A stretch of DNA of 64,000 nt from Halomonas binhaiensis (GCF_008329985.2 NZ_CP038437.2:248001-312000), one strand, 5' to 3'. Positions 34,642 through 45,300 are shown, counted from the first letter of the stretch. Made by a program: numbers and translations. Notes: generated from the sequence alone by a model not told the origin.

Positions 34642-35169
34642 ATGAAGAAGTTTGTTGTAAGCACACTGGCAGGGATGACACTCGCCGCGGCAACGGGCGC
34701 AATGGCTGCGGATGGCACCATCACTATCAATGGGCTGGTTGTCGACAGCGCTTGTAATATTGCCATTGATGGCGGAGCAGCAGACGCCACCATTGTGCTG
34801 CCGACTGTCTCCAGCAGTTCTCTGGCTGCCGCTGGTGATACTGCTGGCAACACGGCGATCTCCATGAGCCTGAGTGGTTGCCCGACCACTGGTGCTGTGC
34901 GCGCATGGTTCGAGCCAACCAATGTGGACATGAGCACTGGCAACTTGCTCAACAACGCCGCGACACCAGCAGAGAATGTTCTGGTCCAGGTGACGGATCA
35001 AGCTTCTGGAAACGTGATTGATCTGCGTGACAACACCAATAACCCCTTTGTCAACTTTGCTACTGATGGCAGTGCGACACTGAACTACGCCGCTCAGTAC
35101 TACGCAACAGGTGCTGCCACCTCGGGCAATGTTGAAACCCAACTGGTCTACACCCTGGACTATCAGTAA
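34642..35169 (+). CDS. Major fimbrial subunit (type 1 pilin family)
   Basis: 175 residues. Signal peptide MKKFVVSTLAGMTLAAATGAMAA is followed by a pilin fold with the conserved disulfide pair in VVDSACNIAID and LSGCPTTGA and the closing Tyr-rich strand LVYTLDYQ that docks in chaperone and usher. Three upstream starts are in frame; AAGGG at 34629-34633 is eight bases before the ATG at 34642 but only two before that at 34636, so 34642 is chosen. It is the first gene of a chaperone-usher operon and is secreted to the periplasm for assembly. Confidence 0.92.
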   Translation: MKKFVVSTLAGMTLAAATGAMAADGTITINGLVVDSACNIAIDGGAADATIVLPTVSSSSLAAAGDTAGNTAISMSLSGCPTTGAVRAWFEPTNVDMSTGNLLNNAATPAENVLVQVTDQASGNVIDLRDNTNNPFVNFATDGSATLNYAAQYYATGAATSGNVETQLVYTLDYQ

Positions 35170-35225
35170 TGGCCAGCCTGCTGCGATGAGCATCGCAGCA
35201 GGCAACCATTGGAAGGAGTGTCCCG

Positions 35226-35990
35226 ATGAAAAACATCATCAGCAGGACCATGAATAAGCTGAGTGCAGGGCTGCTGTGTGCAGCACTGTTGCTGCCCGTA
35301 TTATTGTTACCCGCAATGGCCCAGGCCGCTATCCAGGTGCAGGGTACAAGATTTATCTATCCTGCCGGGGAGCGGGAGATTACCGTCAACCTGAACAATA
35401 CCGGCAATCAACCTTCCCTGGTGCAAACATGGTTGGACAGTGGCAATCCCGACTCGCAGCCTGGTGCTGAAAGCCTGCCTTTTGCGATATTGCCTCCTGT
35501 GACCAGGGTTGAGGCTCGCCAGGGACAGGCTCTACGTATTGCCTATGTCGGAGCTGGTTTGCCACAGGATCGTGAGTCAGTGTTCTGGCTCAATGTGTTG
35601 GATATTCCCCCCGAGGCCAGCAACCAGAAAGGGCAGAATATTCTGCAATTTGCTTTCCGTTCTCGGTTCAAGCTGTTCTTCCGCCCCGATGGGCTGCAAG
35701 GGAGGCCGGAAGATGCGGCCAAGGCTGTGTCCTGGAGTCTGGTTCCAGCAAGTGGTGGTTATGCATTAAAAGCAACCAATAGCTCTGCCTATTATGTGAA
35801 TTTCTCCCGGGTAGAGTTGAATACTGGCGGGCAGCGCTACATTGCTGATGCAGCTCAGGGCATGGTGGCCCCCGGTGCAAGCCAGAACTTCGTATTAAAA
35901 GGCATGACAACAGCGGCTGCACGAGGCAGCGTCGAGGCTCAATGGATCAATGATTTTGGTGCCAGTCAGAGCCAGGACTATTCACTGTAG
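35226..35990 (+). CDS. Periplasmic fimbrial chaperone (PapD/FimC family)
   Basis: 254 residues with a signal peptide ending at AMAQA-A (about residue 34). The first immunoglobulin-like domain shows FIYPAGEREITVNLNNTGNQPSLVQTWLD; the G1 donor strand region RSRFKLFFRPDGLQG near 150-165 is the family signature. It caps pilin subunits by donor-strand complementation and delivers them to the usher. It starts 56 bases after the pilin gene with a good AGGAG site. Confidence 0.94.
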   Translation: MKNIISRTMNKLSAGLLCAALLLPVLLLPAMAQAAIQVQGTRFIYPAGEREITVNLNNTGNQPSLVQTWLDSGNPDSQPGAESLPFAILPPVTRVEARQGQALRIAYVGAGLPQDRESVFWLNVLDIPPEASNQKGQNILQFAFRSRFKLFFRPDGLQGRPEDAAKAVSWSLVPASGGYALKATNSSAYYVNFSRVELNTGGQRYIADAAQGMVAPGASQNFVLKGMTTAAARGSVEAQWINDFGASQSQDYSL

Positions 35991-36157
35991 TGTTCTTTGA
36001 TGTTGGCAGGTTAATTAAAGGAAAAAAGGGAATTCCTGAGTCGAGTGTTGTATCGATCAGGTCTCAATGTTTGCTCACTCGCGGGCTATATATTGACCCT
36101 TTTCTTACTTTTATCAAGCGCATCAATTAATTAGATCATAAGATCGTCAATTCTATT

Positions 36158-38710
36158 ATGAAAAGAATATTGCCATATTCCACGGCGATAGGGAGACCTA
36201 TTGGCCATGGGAAGCTGAGGTTATTCCCTCTGGCACTGGCGGTTGGCCTGGCGCTGGCCACGGGGGCCGCCTGGGCTGCTGCTCCTGATGATAAAGGTAA
36301 AGGTGTTGTTACCTTTAATAGCGCCTTTTTGCGAGGCCTGGGGCAGGATATTGATATTTCTCGCTACAGTCAGGCTGGCGCTATTCCATCTGGAAGTTAT
36401 GACTTGAATGTCCAGATGAATGATGATGCGTACTTGCAGCAGAAGGTGCGTGTCGAGGATACGGAAGAAGGAGAGCCCCGTTTCTGTTTCTCTACGGGTG
36501 ATGTCATGCGCTGGGGCGCCAAGCTCGATCAACTGCCGGATCAGGCCAAGGTGGAGCAACAGCTGGCAAGTGACTGCATTGTTGCCGAAGAACTGATTCC
36601 CGGTGCCAGCTTTCACATGGACCTGGCCAGTCTCAGCGGCACGTTGAGCATTCCCCAGGCGTATGCCGGGCGGGTCAAGCGTGGCTATGTCGATCCCAGT
36701 GAATGGAGTCAGGGGATTACCGCCGGCCTGCTTGGCTATCATGCCAATGTCGTGCATAGCGACAATGATGATACGGATAGTACAGATTACAACATCAACC
36801 TGAATGCCGGCTTCAATCTGGCAGGTTGGCGCCTGCGCCACAATGGCAACTACTCCGACAGCAGCCTGGATGACGATGGCGGCCACTATAACACCCTGAA
36901 CACCTATGCCCAGAAGGATGTCGACCGCTGGCAATCCCAACTGACCTTGGGGGAGTACTTCACGCCGGGCAGTGATTTCGACAGCATTCCCTTCACGGGG
37001 GTGCAGCTATCCAGTGATGACAGCATGCTGCCAGAGAGCGAGCGGGGATTTGCTCCCGTGATTCGTGGTACCGCGCAAACCAACGCCAAGGTGACGGTAC
37101 GTCAGAGTGGCAACACGATCTATGAGACCAGTGTGTCACCTGGGGTATTTATCATTGATGACCTCTACGCCACAGGTTATGCCGGGGATCTGGAGGTGAC
37201 GGTCACCGAAGCCGATGGTAGCGAGCACAGCTTTACCGTACCTTTCGCTTCGGTGGTGCAGATGCTGCGCCCTGGTGCTTCGCGCTTCAACCTGGCTGGC
37301 GGTCGCTATCGTGATGACAACCTGGAGGACGATCTCTGGTTTACCCAGGCCTCCTATCGTCGTGGCATCAATAATGCCCTGACCTTGTATGGCGGCAGCA
37401 TTCTTGCTGAGGACTACCGCTCGGGCTTGGCTGGTGTCGCAGTAGGGACGTCGTTAGGGGCGGTTGCCTTGGATGTCACTCTGTCCCAGGCCGAGAATCT
37501 GCCAGATAGCCAGGATGACGATAGCATGAGTGGCAGCAGTTACCGTCTCAGTTACAGCAAGCGCCTGGTTGCCACCGGTACCAATTTTGCGTTGGCTGCT
37601 TACCGCTATTCCACTGAGGACTTTCTCAGTTTTGCTGACTATGCCCGCCTGCGTGAGGGAGATATGGACTCTTCCTCGCTGCGCGAACGCAATCGTTTTC
37701 AGTTGAATATCAGCCAGCCGCTTGGTAGGGCGGGCGACCTGAATGTCTCTGGTATTACGCGTAACTATTGGGATGAGCGTTCCAGTACTACTACCTTCCA
37801 AGTGGGTTACAACAAGAGTTTCCGTTGGGGCAGTCTGGGGCTCACTGCCAGCCGGGACCTGCAGGATGACGAAGCTCGTAACACCTATATGGCGACGGCA
37901 TCGATTCCCATCGGCAGTGGTGCACGCCGTCCCACCTGGACGACCAGTCTGACCCAGGATGGCGAGGGTAGCGGCCTGGCACGTACCCAATTGTCGGGTG
38001 TCGCTGGCGAGAATAATCAGATGGGTTATGGCGTTTATGCCAGCTACGCCAACGACGATGATCGCCAAGGGCTGGGAGGTAACCTGAGCTATCGTACAGG
38101 TATGGCGCAGCTAGGTGCCACTTACAGTCAGGATGGAGATTATCGCCAGTATTCGGCCAATGCGAGCGGTACCTTGGTGGCCCATTCCGGTGGCCTCGTC
38201 TTCAGCCCGGACCGCAGCGAAACCATGGCGCTAGTGGTAGCGGAGGGCGCGTCAGGCGCTTCTCTGAATCAGGGAACGGGCAATCGACTGGATAGTGATG
38301 GAGAGGCCATTCGCGCGGGCCTGACTCCATACCGTTACAACAGTGTCGGCATTGACCCCAAGGGGTTGCCGACGGATGTGGAACTGAATGCTGCGATGCA
38401 GCAGGTCGCGCCTCGGCGCGGAGCAGTCGTACGGCTCGATTTTGCGACCACCCAGGGCAAGCCATTATTGCTCCGGATACAGAACGGAGACGTTCCTTTC
38501 GGTGCAGAAGTGCTCGATGAAGAAGGCAAGAATGTCTCGCTGGTTGGCCAAGGCGGCATGATCTTTATTCGTGGCGAATACCCAGAGCTCAAGGTTGTCT
38601 GGGGCCGAGGCAATGCAAATTCCTGTTATCTGATTTATTCAGTGCCGAAAGATGACCGCAATATGCCCTATCCCCAGGTAGAGGCCCAGTGTTTGCCTGT
38701 GTCCGCTTGA
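36158..38710 (+). CDS. Fimbrial outer-membrane usher (FimD/PapC family)
   Basis: 850 residues, typical length. Signal peptide near 1-44, then the N-terminal periplasmic domain (FNSAFLRGLGQDIDISRYS), the barrel with the plug domain around 230-330 (RGTAQTNAKVTVRQSGNTIY, PGVFIIDDLYATGYAGDLEV), and C-terminal domains (PRRGAVVRLDFATTQGKPLL, ending with C-containing SCYLIYSVP). It is the outer-membrane assembly platform for fimbriae. A 167-bp AT-rich gap separates it from the chaperone gene but no terminator is visible there. Confidence 0.96.
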   Translation: MKRILPYSTAIGRPIGHGKLRLFPLALAVGLALATGAAWAAAPDDKGKGVVTFNSAFLRGLGQDIDISRYSQAGAIPSGSYDLNVQMNDDAYLQQKVRVEDTEEGEPRFCFSTGDVMRWGAKLDQLPDQAKVEQQLASDCIVAEELIPGASFHMDLASLSGTLSIPQAYAGRVKRGYVDPSEWSQGITAGLLGYHANVVHSDNDDTDSTDYNINLNAGFNLAGWRLRHNGNYSDSSLDDDGGHYNTLNTYAQKDVDRWQSQLTLGEYFTPGSDFDSIPFTGVQLSSDDSMLPESERGFAPVIRGTAQTNAKVTVRQSGNTIYETSVSPGVFIIDDLYATGYAGDLEVTVTEADGSEHSFTVPFASVVQMLRPGASRFNLAGGRYRDDNLEDDLWFTQASYRRGINNALTLYGGSILAEDYRSGLAGVAVGTSLGAVALDVTLSQAENLPDSQDDDSMSGSSYRLSYSKRLVATGTNFALAAYRYSTEDFLSFADYARLREGDMDSSSLRERNRFQLNISQPLGRAGDLNVSGITRNYWDERSSTTTFQVGYNKSFRWGSLGLTASRDLQDDEARNTYMATASIPIGSGARRPTWTTSLTQDGEGSGLARTQLSGVAGENNQMGYGVYASYANDDDRQGLGGNLSYRTGMAQLGATYSQDGDYRQYSANASGTLVAHSGGLVFSPDRSETMALVVAEGASGASLNQGTGNRLDSDGEAIRAGLTPYRYNSVGIDPKGLPTDVELNAAMQQVAPRRGAVVRLDFATTQGKPLLLRIQNGDVPFGAEVLDEEGKNVSLVGQGGMIFIRGEYPELKVVWGRGNANSCYLIYSVPKDDRNMPYPQVEAQCLPVSA

Positions 38711-38731
38711 TCTTCGGCCAAGAGAATTATC

Positions 38732-39775
38732 ATGAAAAGATTTTTCTATATTGCATGTTTGTTCCTGCTGCTGCCCTCCATGAGTTGGGCGGCATGCTCA
38801 GGCCCCGCAAGTGTCGATATTCCTTATCCCGCTTTTAGCGTCAATAATGGGGATCCTATCCCCATGCATAATCCAATGATAAACGATACGCTAGATTGGA
38901 CACCTGAGTTTCAGGCTGACCAGGATATTGCGTACAGCACATGCCCTATTCGCCCCACCAGTTCGGTGGTAAGAGGGGTTGGTTCGATCATTCCTGGGGT
39001 GTCATATTCCGATCAATATGGTACCTATGCGGTTTATGATATTCCTGGAGTTGATGGCATTGGCTATGTGCTTCGAGCTCGAGCAAAAGTGACAGACTGG
39101 GTCGCCATAGGTAACCAAGAAACAACAATTCGTACTATTTCGCCTACTGACGGCGATAGTACGCGACTGTTTTTTTCTATAAGACTGTATGCATATGGTG
39201 CCCCTCCGCCGGGAAACTATACTATTCCTAAAACAACACTGGCACAGTGGGGAGTGCGAGATGAAAATGGTGCATTATTGCAAGACATTGGCTGGATTCC
39301 CATCAATACAGAAGTGACATCTCTGGTCATTAATACAGTTTCGTGCAGTGTGACTTCTCCCAGTGAGCAGACCGCTGTCTTGCCGGTAGTAGGTAACTCT
39401 GAGTTTTTTGGAGCAGGCTCCACGACTTCGGCCAGCGCTTCTTTCCAGTTCAGTCTGAACTGTCCTCCAGAGGTTGCTTTGCATGCCGTCATGACGGATG
39501 GGGTAAATCCCGGTAATACCAGCGACACGCTGACATTGACATCAGATTCGACAGCCTCAGGCGTAGGGGTGCAGATCTTCAGGGAAGGGCAAGCAACACC
39601 TATCGCTTTTGGACCGGACTCTCCGGTGGCAGGCACAGTCAACCAGTGGTTTGTCGGAACCGGGAGTAACAGTTATGTACTACCCTTTGAAGCGCGTTAT
39701 GTCCAAACGACGGGTAATAGGGTAACGCCGGGAACGGTCAATTCCCTGGCTACTATCACGTTTTCCTATCAATAG
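38732..39775 (+). CDS. Fimbrial tip adhesin (two-domain, FimH-like organisation)
   Basis: 347 residues with signal peptide MKRFFYIACLFLLLPSMSWA. The N-terminal ~190 residues are a distinct, Cys-containing receptor domain of unknown specificity. From about 205 a pilin domain begins (VNTVSCSVTSPSEQTAVLPV, then FSLNCPPEVALHAVMTDG) and ends ITFSYQ, as in tip adhesins. It is the last gene of the operon, 21 bases after the usher, followed by a terminator. The receptor could be a sugar or host or abiotic surface; not predictable. Confidence 0.85.
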   Translation: MKRFFYIACLFLLLPSMSWAACSGPASVDIPYPAFSVNNGDPIPMHNPMINDTLDWTPEFQADQDIAYSTCPIRPTSSVVRGVGSIIPGVSYSDQYGTYAVYDIPGVDGIGYVLRARAKVTDWVAIGNQETTIRTISPTDGDSTRLFFSIRLYAYGAPPPGNYTIPKTTLAQWGVRDENGALLQDIGWIPINTEVTSLVINTVSCSVTSPSEQTAVLPVVGNSEFFGAGSTTSASASFQFSLNCPPEVALHAVMTDGVNPGNTSDTLTLTSDSTASGVGVQIFREGQATPIAFGPDSPVAGTVNQWFVGTGSNSYVLPFEARYVQTTGNRVTPGTVNSLATITFSYQ

Positions 39776-39862
39776 ATCATAAGGCCGGGAGTATTATCAG
39801 CAGGAAAACTACCGGCAATTTAGTCCAATATTTCACACATCAAGAAGATCATTGATGATAAG

Positions 39863-39907
39863 AAAAAAGCCGGAGCAGGTTTCCCTGCTCCGGCATTGTT
39901 TTTTTAG
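39863..39907. terminator. Bidirectional terminator between fimbrial operon and sulfatase
   Basis: An 11-bp perfect stem (GCCGGAGCAGG, loop TTTC, CCTGCTCCGGC at 39869-39894) has an A-run on the left and ATTGTTTTTTT on the right. It can end transcription from both the adhesin gene (plus) and the sulfatase gene (minus). Confidence 0.92.
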
Positions 39908-39920
39908 TGGTCGGTATCCA

Positions 39921-41582
39921 CTAGTTGCTGAGATCGACCTGGATGTTTTTTTCCTTGAGGATTTCCTGCACCTTTTCCAGAGCACGGAAGCGTTTGATGG
40001 TCAGTGGCCCGGAATAGGCATCAGACTGCAACGGCCGCGGGGGATATTCCATGTAGGACTCGGCGACCTTTTTCAGCTCTTCGCTGAAGAAAGGCAGCGC
40101 CCAGGTATTTTCACGCCCAGAGGCCATGAAGATATCGTAGCGCTCCTGTGGGTCTTCCCACAGGTTGAAGATCTGTGGCACCACATCGGAATACTGCGAT
40201 GGCCCACGCCAGCCTAGCTCTGCGGCTGGGGCTTCCGATCCGGCAATAGCTCCGTTGTCACCTTTCTGGTTGAACACCGCTTTCCAGTGACCGATACGAA
40301 TCGCTCCCGGCATCAACTCTGTTTCCGTGAAATAGAGCCAGGAGTCGCGCTTCCACAGCTCGTCGTCGACATCAGAGAACAGGATGGGGGCCATGTCATA
40401 GCTGTCGAAAATGATCGGCTCGCCAGCACGGTCTTCCTTGGGCAGTTCAACGCCAGCAAGGTGGGCGAAGGTGGCCATCAGGTCAAGACCACCAGCAATT
40501 TCGCTGGATCTAGCGCCAGAGTCGATATGGCCTTTCCATTTGAAGATTGCCGGCACCCGCCAGCCGCCTTCACGATCGGTACCCTTGGAGCCACGGAAAG
40601 GCGTCATGCCGCTATCGGGGTGCACATCTTGCCATGCGCCATTGTCGACGGTGTAAACGATAAGCGTGTTGTCTTCGATGCCCAACTCCTTGATCTTGTC
40701 GAGCAGCTTGCCGGTTTGGGCATCCATCTCGACGACCTTGTCGCCATACTTGGATTTAACATCCGAGGCACCGACGAACTCGTCGGCAGGCAGGTTGGGC
40801 TGGTGGTTGGCTGACCAGTTGATCGACATGAAGAAGGGCTGGTCGAGTCCTGCCAGGCGCTCCATCTCAGCCACTGCCTTTTCGGCGGTCATCGTGTCGA
40901 GGTTGGCGAGGTCTTTTTCTGTCATGTCAGCCATCGACAGCACTTCGGTGGGCTTTTCACCTGCCTCTCCCTCAAGAATGCCGATGGTGGAGTCTTCGAA
41001 GAACTTGCGCTGTTCTTCGCTGATCTGAGGGTTCCAGCCATCCAATGCGTAGGTCATGGCATTGAGATGATAGAGCAGGACGTTCTCCATCTTGTCATAG
41101 CCTTGGGCAATGGGCATGGCATAGTCGGCTTCCCCAAGGTGCCACTTTCCAGAGAAGTACGTGTTGTAGTCCGCTTGCTTGAGGACGGATGCCAGGGTCC
41201 ATTCCTCTTCGGGTAGACCGCCACCCTGGCCCTGGAAGGCCACCGTGGTCATCCCCGAACGGTTCGGATTACGACCGGTTTGCATCGCTGCGCGTCCAGG
41301 AGTGCACGAGGCCTGGGCATAAAAGTCGGTGAACATCATCCCTTCATCGGCCATGCGGTCGAGGTTCGGGGTGTCCATGCCTCGGGCCTTGCCGCCCAGG
41401 TATGCGCCGAGATCCCAATAACCGGTGTCATCCGAAACGATCAATACGATATTGGGCTTCGTTCCATAAGTTGGATAACTGGTGTGCTCGTCTGTGGCTT
41501 CCTGCTCCTGAGCCATGGCCTGCCCCATGACGAGAAGCCCTGCGACTATTGCAGCGCCGCTTTGTGCTTTCGTTATCATCAA
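39921..41582 (-). CDS. Secreted arylsulfatase
   Basis: 553 residues. Signal peptide MMITKAQSGAAIVAGLLVMG QAMA-Q ends near 24. The sulfatase fold opens with PNIVLIVSDDTGYWDLGAYL (metal Asp51, Asp52) and has the formylglycine motif CTPGRAAMQTGR with Cys93 in the core C-x-P-x-R. Further sites are FSGKWHLGE and FMSINWSANHQ. It hydrolyses sulfate esters in the periplasm or outside; maturation needs a formylglycine-generating enzyme not in the window. It is convergent to the fimbrial operon. Given several sulfotransferases in the capsule locus, sulfate turnover of the own or foreign polysaccharides is a natural idea. Confidence 0.93.
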   Translation of the reverse strand: MMITKAQSGAAIVAGLLVMGQAMAQEQEATDEHTSYPTYGTKPNIVLIVSDDTGYWDLGAYLGGKARGMDTPNLDRMADEGMMFTDFYAQASCTPGRAAMQTGRNPNRSGMTTVAFQGQGGGLPEEEWTLASVLKQADYNTYFSGKWHLGEADYAMPIAQGYDKMENVLLYHLNAMTYALDGWNPQISEEQRKFFEDSTIGILEGEAGEKPTEVLSMADMTEKDLANLDTMTAEKAVAEMERLAGLDQPFFMSINWSANHQPNLPADEFVGASDVKSKYGDKVVEMDAQTGKLLDKIKELGIEDNTLIVYTVDNGAWQDVHPDSGMTPFRGSKGTDREGGWRVPAIFKWKGHIDSGARSSEIAGGLDLMATFAHLAGVELPKEDRAGEPIIFDSYDMAPILFSDVDDELWKRDSWLYFTETELMPGAIRIGHWKAVFNQKGDNGAIAGSEAPAAELGWRGPSQYSDVVPQIFNLWEDPQERYDIFMASGRENTWALPFFSEELKKVAESYMEYPPRPLQSDAYSGPLTIKRFRALEKVQEILKEKNIQVDLSN

Positions 41583-41700
41583 TGTTCTCCTTTTATTCGC
41601 TAGAAGCTTTCAATCCCTAATTCCTGCAACGCATGGCAGAGCCAAAATAAATGTACCTCTTGAAAAGGGATGATAGGGCACGGGGAGCTCGGGCTTATGC

Positions 41701-41716
41701 ACAGATGTACATCTGT
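41701..41716. promoter_or_regulatory. 16-bp perfect palindrome, candidate operator
   Basis: ACAGATGTACATCTGT is its own complement and lies 118 bases upstream of the sulfatase start. No T-run follows, so a protein-binding site is more likely than a terminator. Confidence 0.4.
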
Positions 41717-41765
41717 TTAGATGCGCTCTGTTTATATATCCTTCCCGTTATACATTGCATGCGCG

Positions 41766-41783
41766 AACACACGGTCGTGTGTT
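41766..41783. promoter_or_regulatory. Inverted repeat, second candidate operator
   Basis: AACACACG and CGTGTGTT are exact complements around a two-base centre. The site is 50 bases from the palindrome at 41701 and could serve the sulfatase or the plus-strand giant gene. Confidence 0.35.
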
Positions 41784-42107
41784 TTCGGCACAATAACAGC
41801 AGGCCATGAATTCCGTGAGAAACCCCATTTAACAGTGGTTTGCACGATGATTGGCCTTCTGGCTGTTTCGAGTATTACCGATGCGATACTAAAACTAGTT
41901 GATGTTTCAGGAAGCGTCTAGATCACTTTCTAGATTTACTTAATTGTTTTGTTTTTTAATTTTATGCAAGAAGAACTGATGCTGTTTGTGCGTTGTATAA
42001 TTCTTTTTGATTTATTTTTATTTCTTTTTTATTTGTAAGAAATTTCTTTTTCCCGATTTTAAACTCGCCATGTGTTGTGCATCGAAAGGTGAGGTAGACG
42101 AGGAGAG

Positions 42108-42162
42108 ATGAAAGGGAGGTGAAAGGGAGGTGAAAGGGAGGTGAAAGGGAGGTGAAAGGGAG
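42108..42162. repeat. 11-bp tandem repeat, 5 units, upstream of the giant gene
   Basis: Five copies of RTGAAAGGGAG without interruption (first unit starts with A, the others with G). The array ends about 75 bases before a weak promoter-like pair (TTGAGC 42238, TACTAT 42263, spacer 19) and 203 bases before the start codon of the 3812-residue protein. Units of about one DNA turn can change copy number by slippage. Confidence 0.9.
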
Positions 42163-42365
42163 GCAGGTAGGCGGCAAGGAGTTCTGATCCATGAGAAGGA
42201 TGCCAGGTCCGACGTGGAGCCCTGTGACGAAGGTAAATTGAGCAAGACTTCGTCAATTTTTCTACTATGCTCATTGGGGTATTTCGGTTTAGTTTTTAGT
42301 CTGTTGTTGCTCGTCCATAAGTTTGATTGTGTGAGAAAAGATTCCATTAACTTGACGGATCTGCC

Positions 42366-45300
42366 ATGAAAGGGACTCGGCCTCGCCCAAGATTGATCGC
42401 CCTGGAGCCTCGCTTGTTGTTCGATGGTGCAGCAGCAGCGGCAGTCGATCAGGAAACACCGGACCACCAGAATGATCGTGGTGTGGATACTACCCACCAT
42501 GCAGCAATGAATGCTGATCAAGAGGTCCAGGAGGCGTCACGTAGCCAGTTGCAGGCCAAGCGTCATCTGGTGGTGCTCGATTCGCGGCTGGATCCACAGC
42601 AGCGCCAGTCAATCATCGACAATACCAGGGACACCGCCGAACTGGTGGTCGTGGAATCAGGACAGGACGGCATCGATGCCATTACTTCGGCCCTGGCGGG
42701 TATGGACGATGTCGCCAGCATCGAGATCTTCAGTCATGGTGCCGACGGTCAGTTCCTGCTCGGCAATTCCCATGTCTCCGTCGACACCCTTCCTCAGCTC
42801 GAACAGCAACTGGGCCAATGGCGCGATGCCTTGAATGCCGATGCTGACCTGTTGCTGTACGGCTGCCGAGTAGGCGAAGGTGCTAGCGGCCAGCAACTGA
42901 TTGATGGCCTTGCCGATGCCACTGGTGCGGATGTTGCCGCTTCCGATGACGATACCGGTGAAGCACGCTTCGGCGGCGACTGGCAGTTGGAGACCACAAG
43001 GGGAGATATCGATCAGCAGACCGGTACCGACCTTGTCGGACTGGCAAGCATGGAGGGACTTTTGCCTGCCGCACCAACGGTTTCCTTGGGCGCAGCCAGC
43101 CAGGAAGTGCCTCTGGGCGAGAGCTTCGACTTCACGGTCAGTTTCAGAAATACCTCTGCCGAGATCGGTTATGCGCCCTTTATCCATCTGTACGTGCCGA
43201 CTACTGGCAAGGATGGTGCTGGAGCTGAAATCGACGACGGTATCACCGTCAACTCGGCCAGTTATGTAGGTGGCAACCTGCCCATCACCACGGTCACCTT
43301 CGATGACAACGGTCAGGCTGAACACCCGATTGCCAAGGACGCCAACGGCAATGCCGTGATCATCAATGCAGCTGACTATGGCTACCGCGCCGGCGATACT
43401 CTGGTGGTGGTCGAGATTCCTTTCTCCAGCTTTGGTCCTGACCAGCCGGCTATCGAGGTGACCTTTACTGCCACCTTGAGTGATCTGGCCGATACCTCAG
43501 CCACTGATGGTTCTCCTGAACTGGATATTACCGCTATCGGCGGCTTCGAACTGGGCCATGACCCTCTCGACAATCCTCAGGACGATCCCAGCGTCATCGG
43601 TACCAATCCATCGGTCATCACGATCATGCCGACGGTCGTCGATGTCGAGCAGACGCTCAACATGACCGAAGATGAGACAGCCACCGGTGAGAACTATATC
43701 CATAGCCTGACCACCACCATTAAGCCTGCAGGTATCGACCCTGAGGTCCAAACCATCAACAATGTGGTGGTAACCCAGCCGGTGCCGACCAATGTTCAGG
43801 TCACCAGTATCGATCCTGGTAGCGGCACCCTGACCTCGATCACCCTGGCCAGCGGTCAGGTTGTCACCAACCCCACTATCATTCAGGCGATGATCGATCG
43901 GGACGATGTGTTCATCACTGAATATACGGTTGAATACGCTGAACTGACGGGTGCTGAATCCAGTACCGTGGAGTTCTATGTTCCCGAACAGGATGCCGAG
44001 GGCAATCCGGTCATCAATCCGGATACCGGCGATGATGTCACCATTACCTTCGATGCCCCCACAGGCTCCGGAGAGTGGGATCCTATCGATGACCGTGATG
44101 AACCCGATGGCGGTGGCACTATCGATTTCAGCGGCACCGGTGAACCGATCAGCTTCACCGCGAAGTCCATCGCCTTGCACAAGACGGCGACTATCGTCAC
44201 CGATACCGGTGCACCTGGCCTGACACCCGGCGACACTCTCGATTACCAGCTGCAGATGACGCTATCGGATTATTTTGCTTTCGGTAGCAGCAGCCAGGAA
44301 CAGGGACAATTCGTGGTCACCGATACTCTGGGCAATGGCCAGACCGTCCAGGGCACACCGACCATGACGGTGACCTTTGTTGATGGTGACGGCAACGTGC
44401 AGCAGGATGTGACCGTCGATCTGATATACACCGAAATCACCAACTCCGATGGTACCACTGCGCTGGAATTCGATGTCGCTGCCTCCATGGAGGCAGCATT
44501 CCCTGGTCAGCCTTGGCTGGCAGGGGATGACGCCTTCGACCAGGTTCATGACGGCACCCCCACCAGCGCCACCATCAACTACACCACTGTCATCGCCGAG
44601 GAATATGCTACTGGCGTGGACCATCCCGCCATCAATGAGGGTGACAGCGTCAGCAACAGCGCGGTGGTCAACGCCGATATCCTGATCGATGAGAACAACA
44701 CCACGGGGTTCGATGAGAGCGACAACTCCAGCACTGAAACCACGGTACCGACTGGCCAGGTGGATATCACTATCCCCAGTGGTGACGCGGAACTGTCACC
44801 CGGTGAAGACGTTACCTTCACGATAAGTTATGACCTGATCACTGGCGATCACGAGAACTTCACCCTGACGGTGTATCTACCATTACCGTTGCTGGATACT
44901 TCGGGCATCAACTGGACCGAAGGTAGCGGCCCTAATACCTGGGCGCTCAATGCTGCCAATACTCATGGGGGGGAGATCATCAGTGTCGCAAGTGGCCCGG
45001 GTAACTCGTTGGTCTTTACCTTCGCCGATGTCAGCGATGCTACCGCTCCCAGCACTATTGCCATCGACTTCACCATGACGGTGGGCGATCAGCCCTTTGC
45101 CGACCAGCGTTCGCTGGATGTACTGGCTCAATCCAGCCAGACCACGACCCTCGACAAGAATGAGCTGATCAGTGAAGACGTAGTCCGAGTGCAGTCAGTG
45201 GCCGAGCCAGTGGTGGACATCACCCATGGCGTGGTCAGTGCCAGCAACGGTACTGTCTCTGGCACTGATGGCAACTGGGCTGCACCTGGCAGCAGTGGTG

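Larger units (their letters stand above)
41583..42107. other. Divergent AT-rich spacer between sulfatase and giant surface protein
   Basis: No gene is seen. The region holds a perfect 16-bp palindrome (41701) and an 8-bp inverted repeat (41766) upstream of the sulfatase, a TCTAGA pair near 41917-41935, and an AT-rich tract from 41940 to 42060. Confidence 0.5.

Noticed and set aside
42018..42521. 167-codon minus-strand frame across the 11-bp repeat
   Set aside because: Its apparent length comes from the repeat (SLSPPFHLPFT periodicity); it is antisense to the giant gene start.
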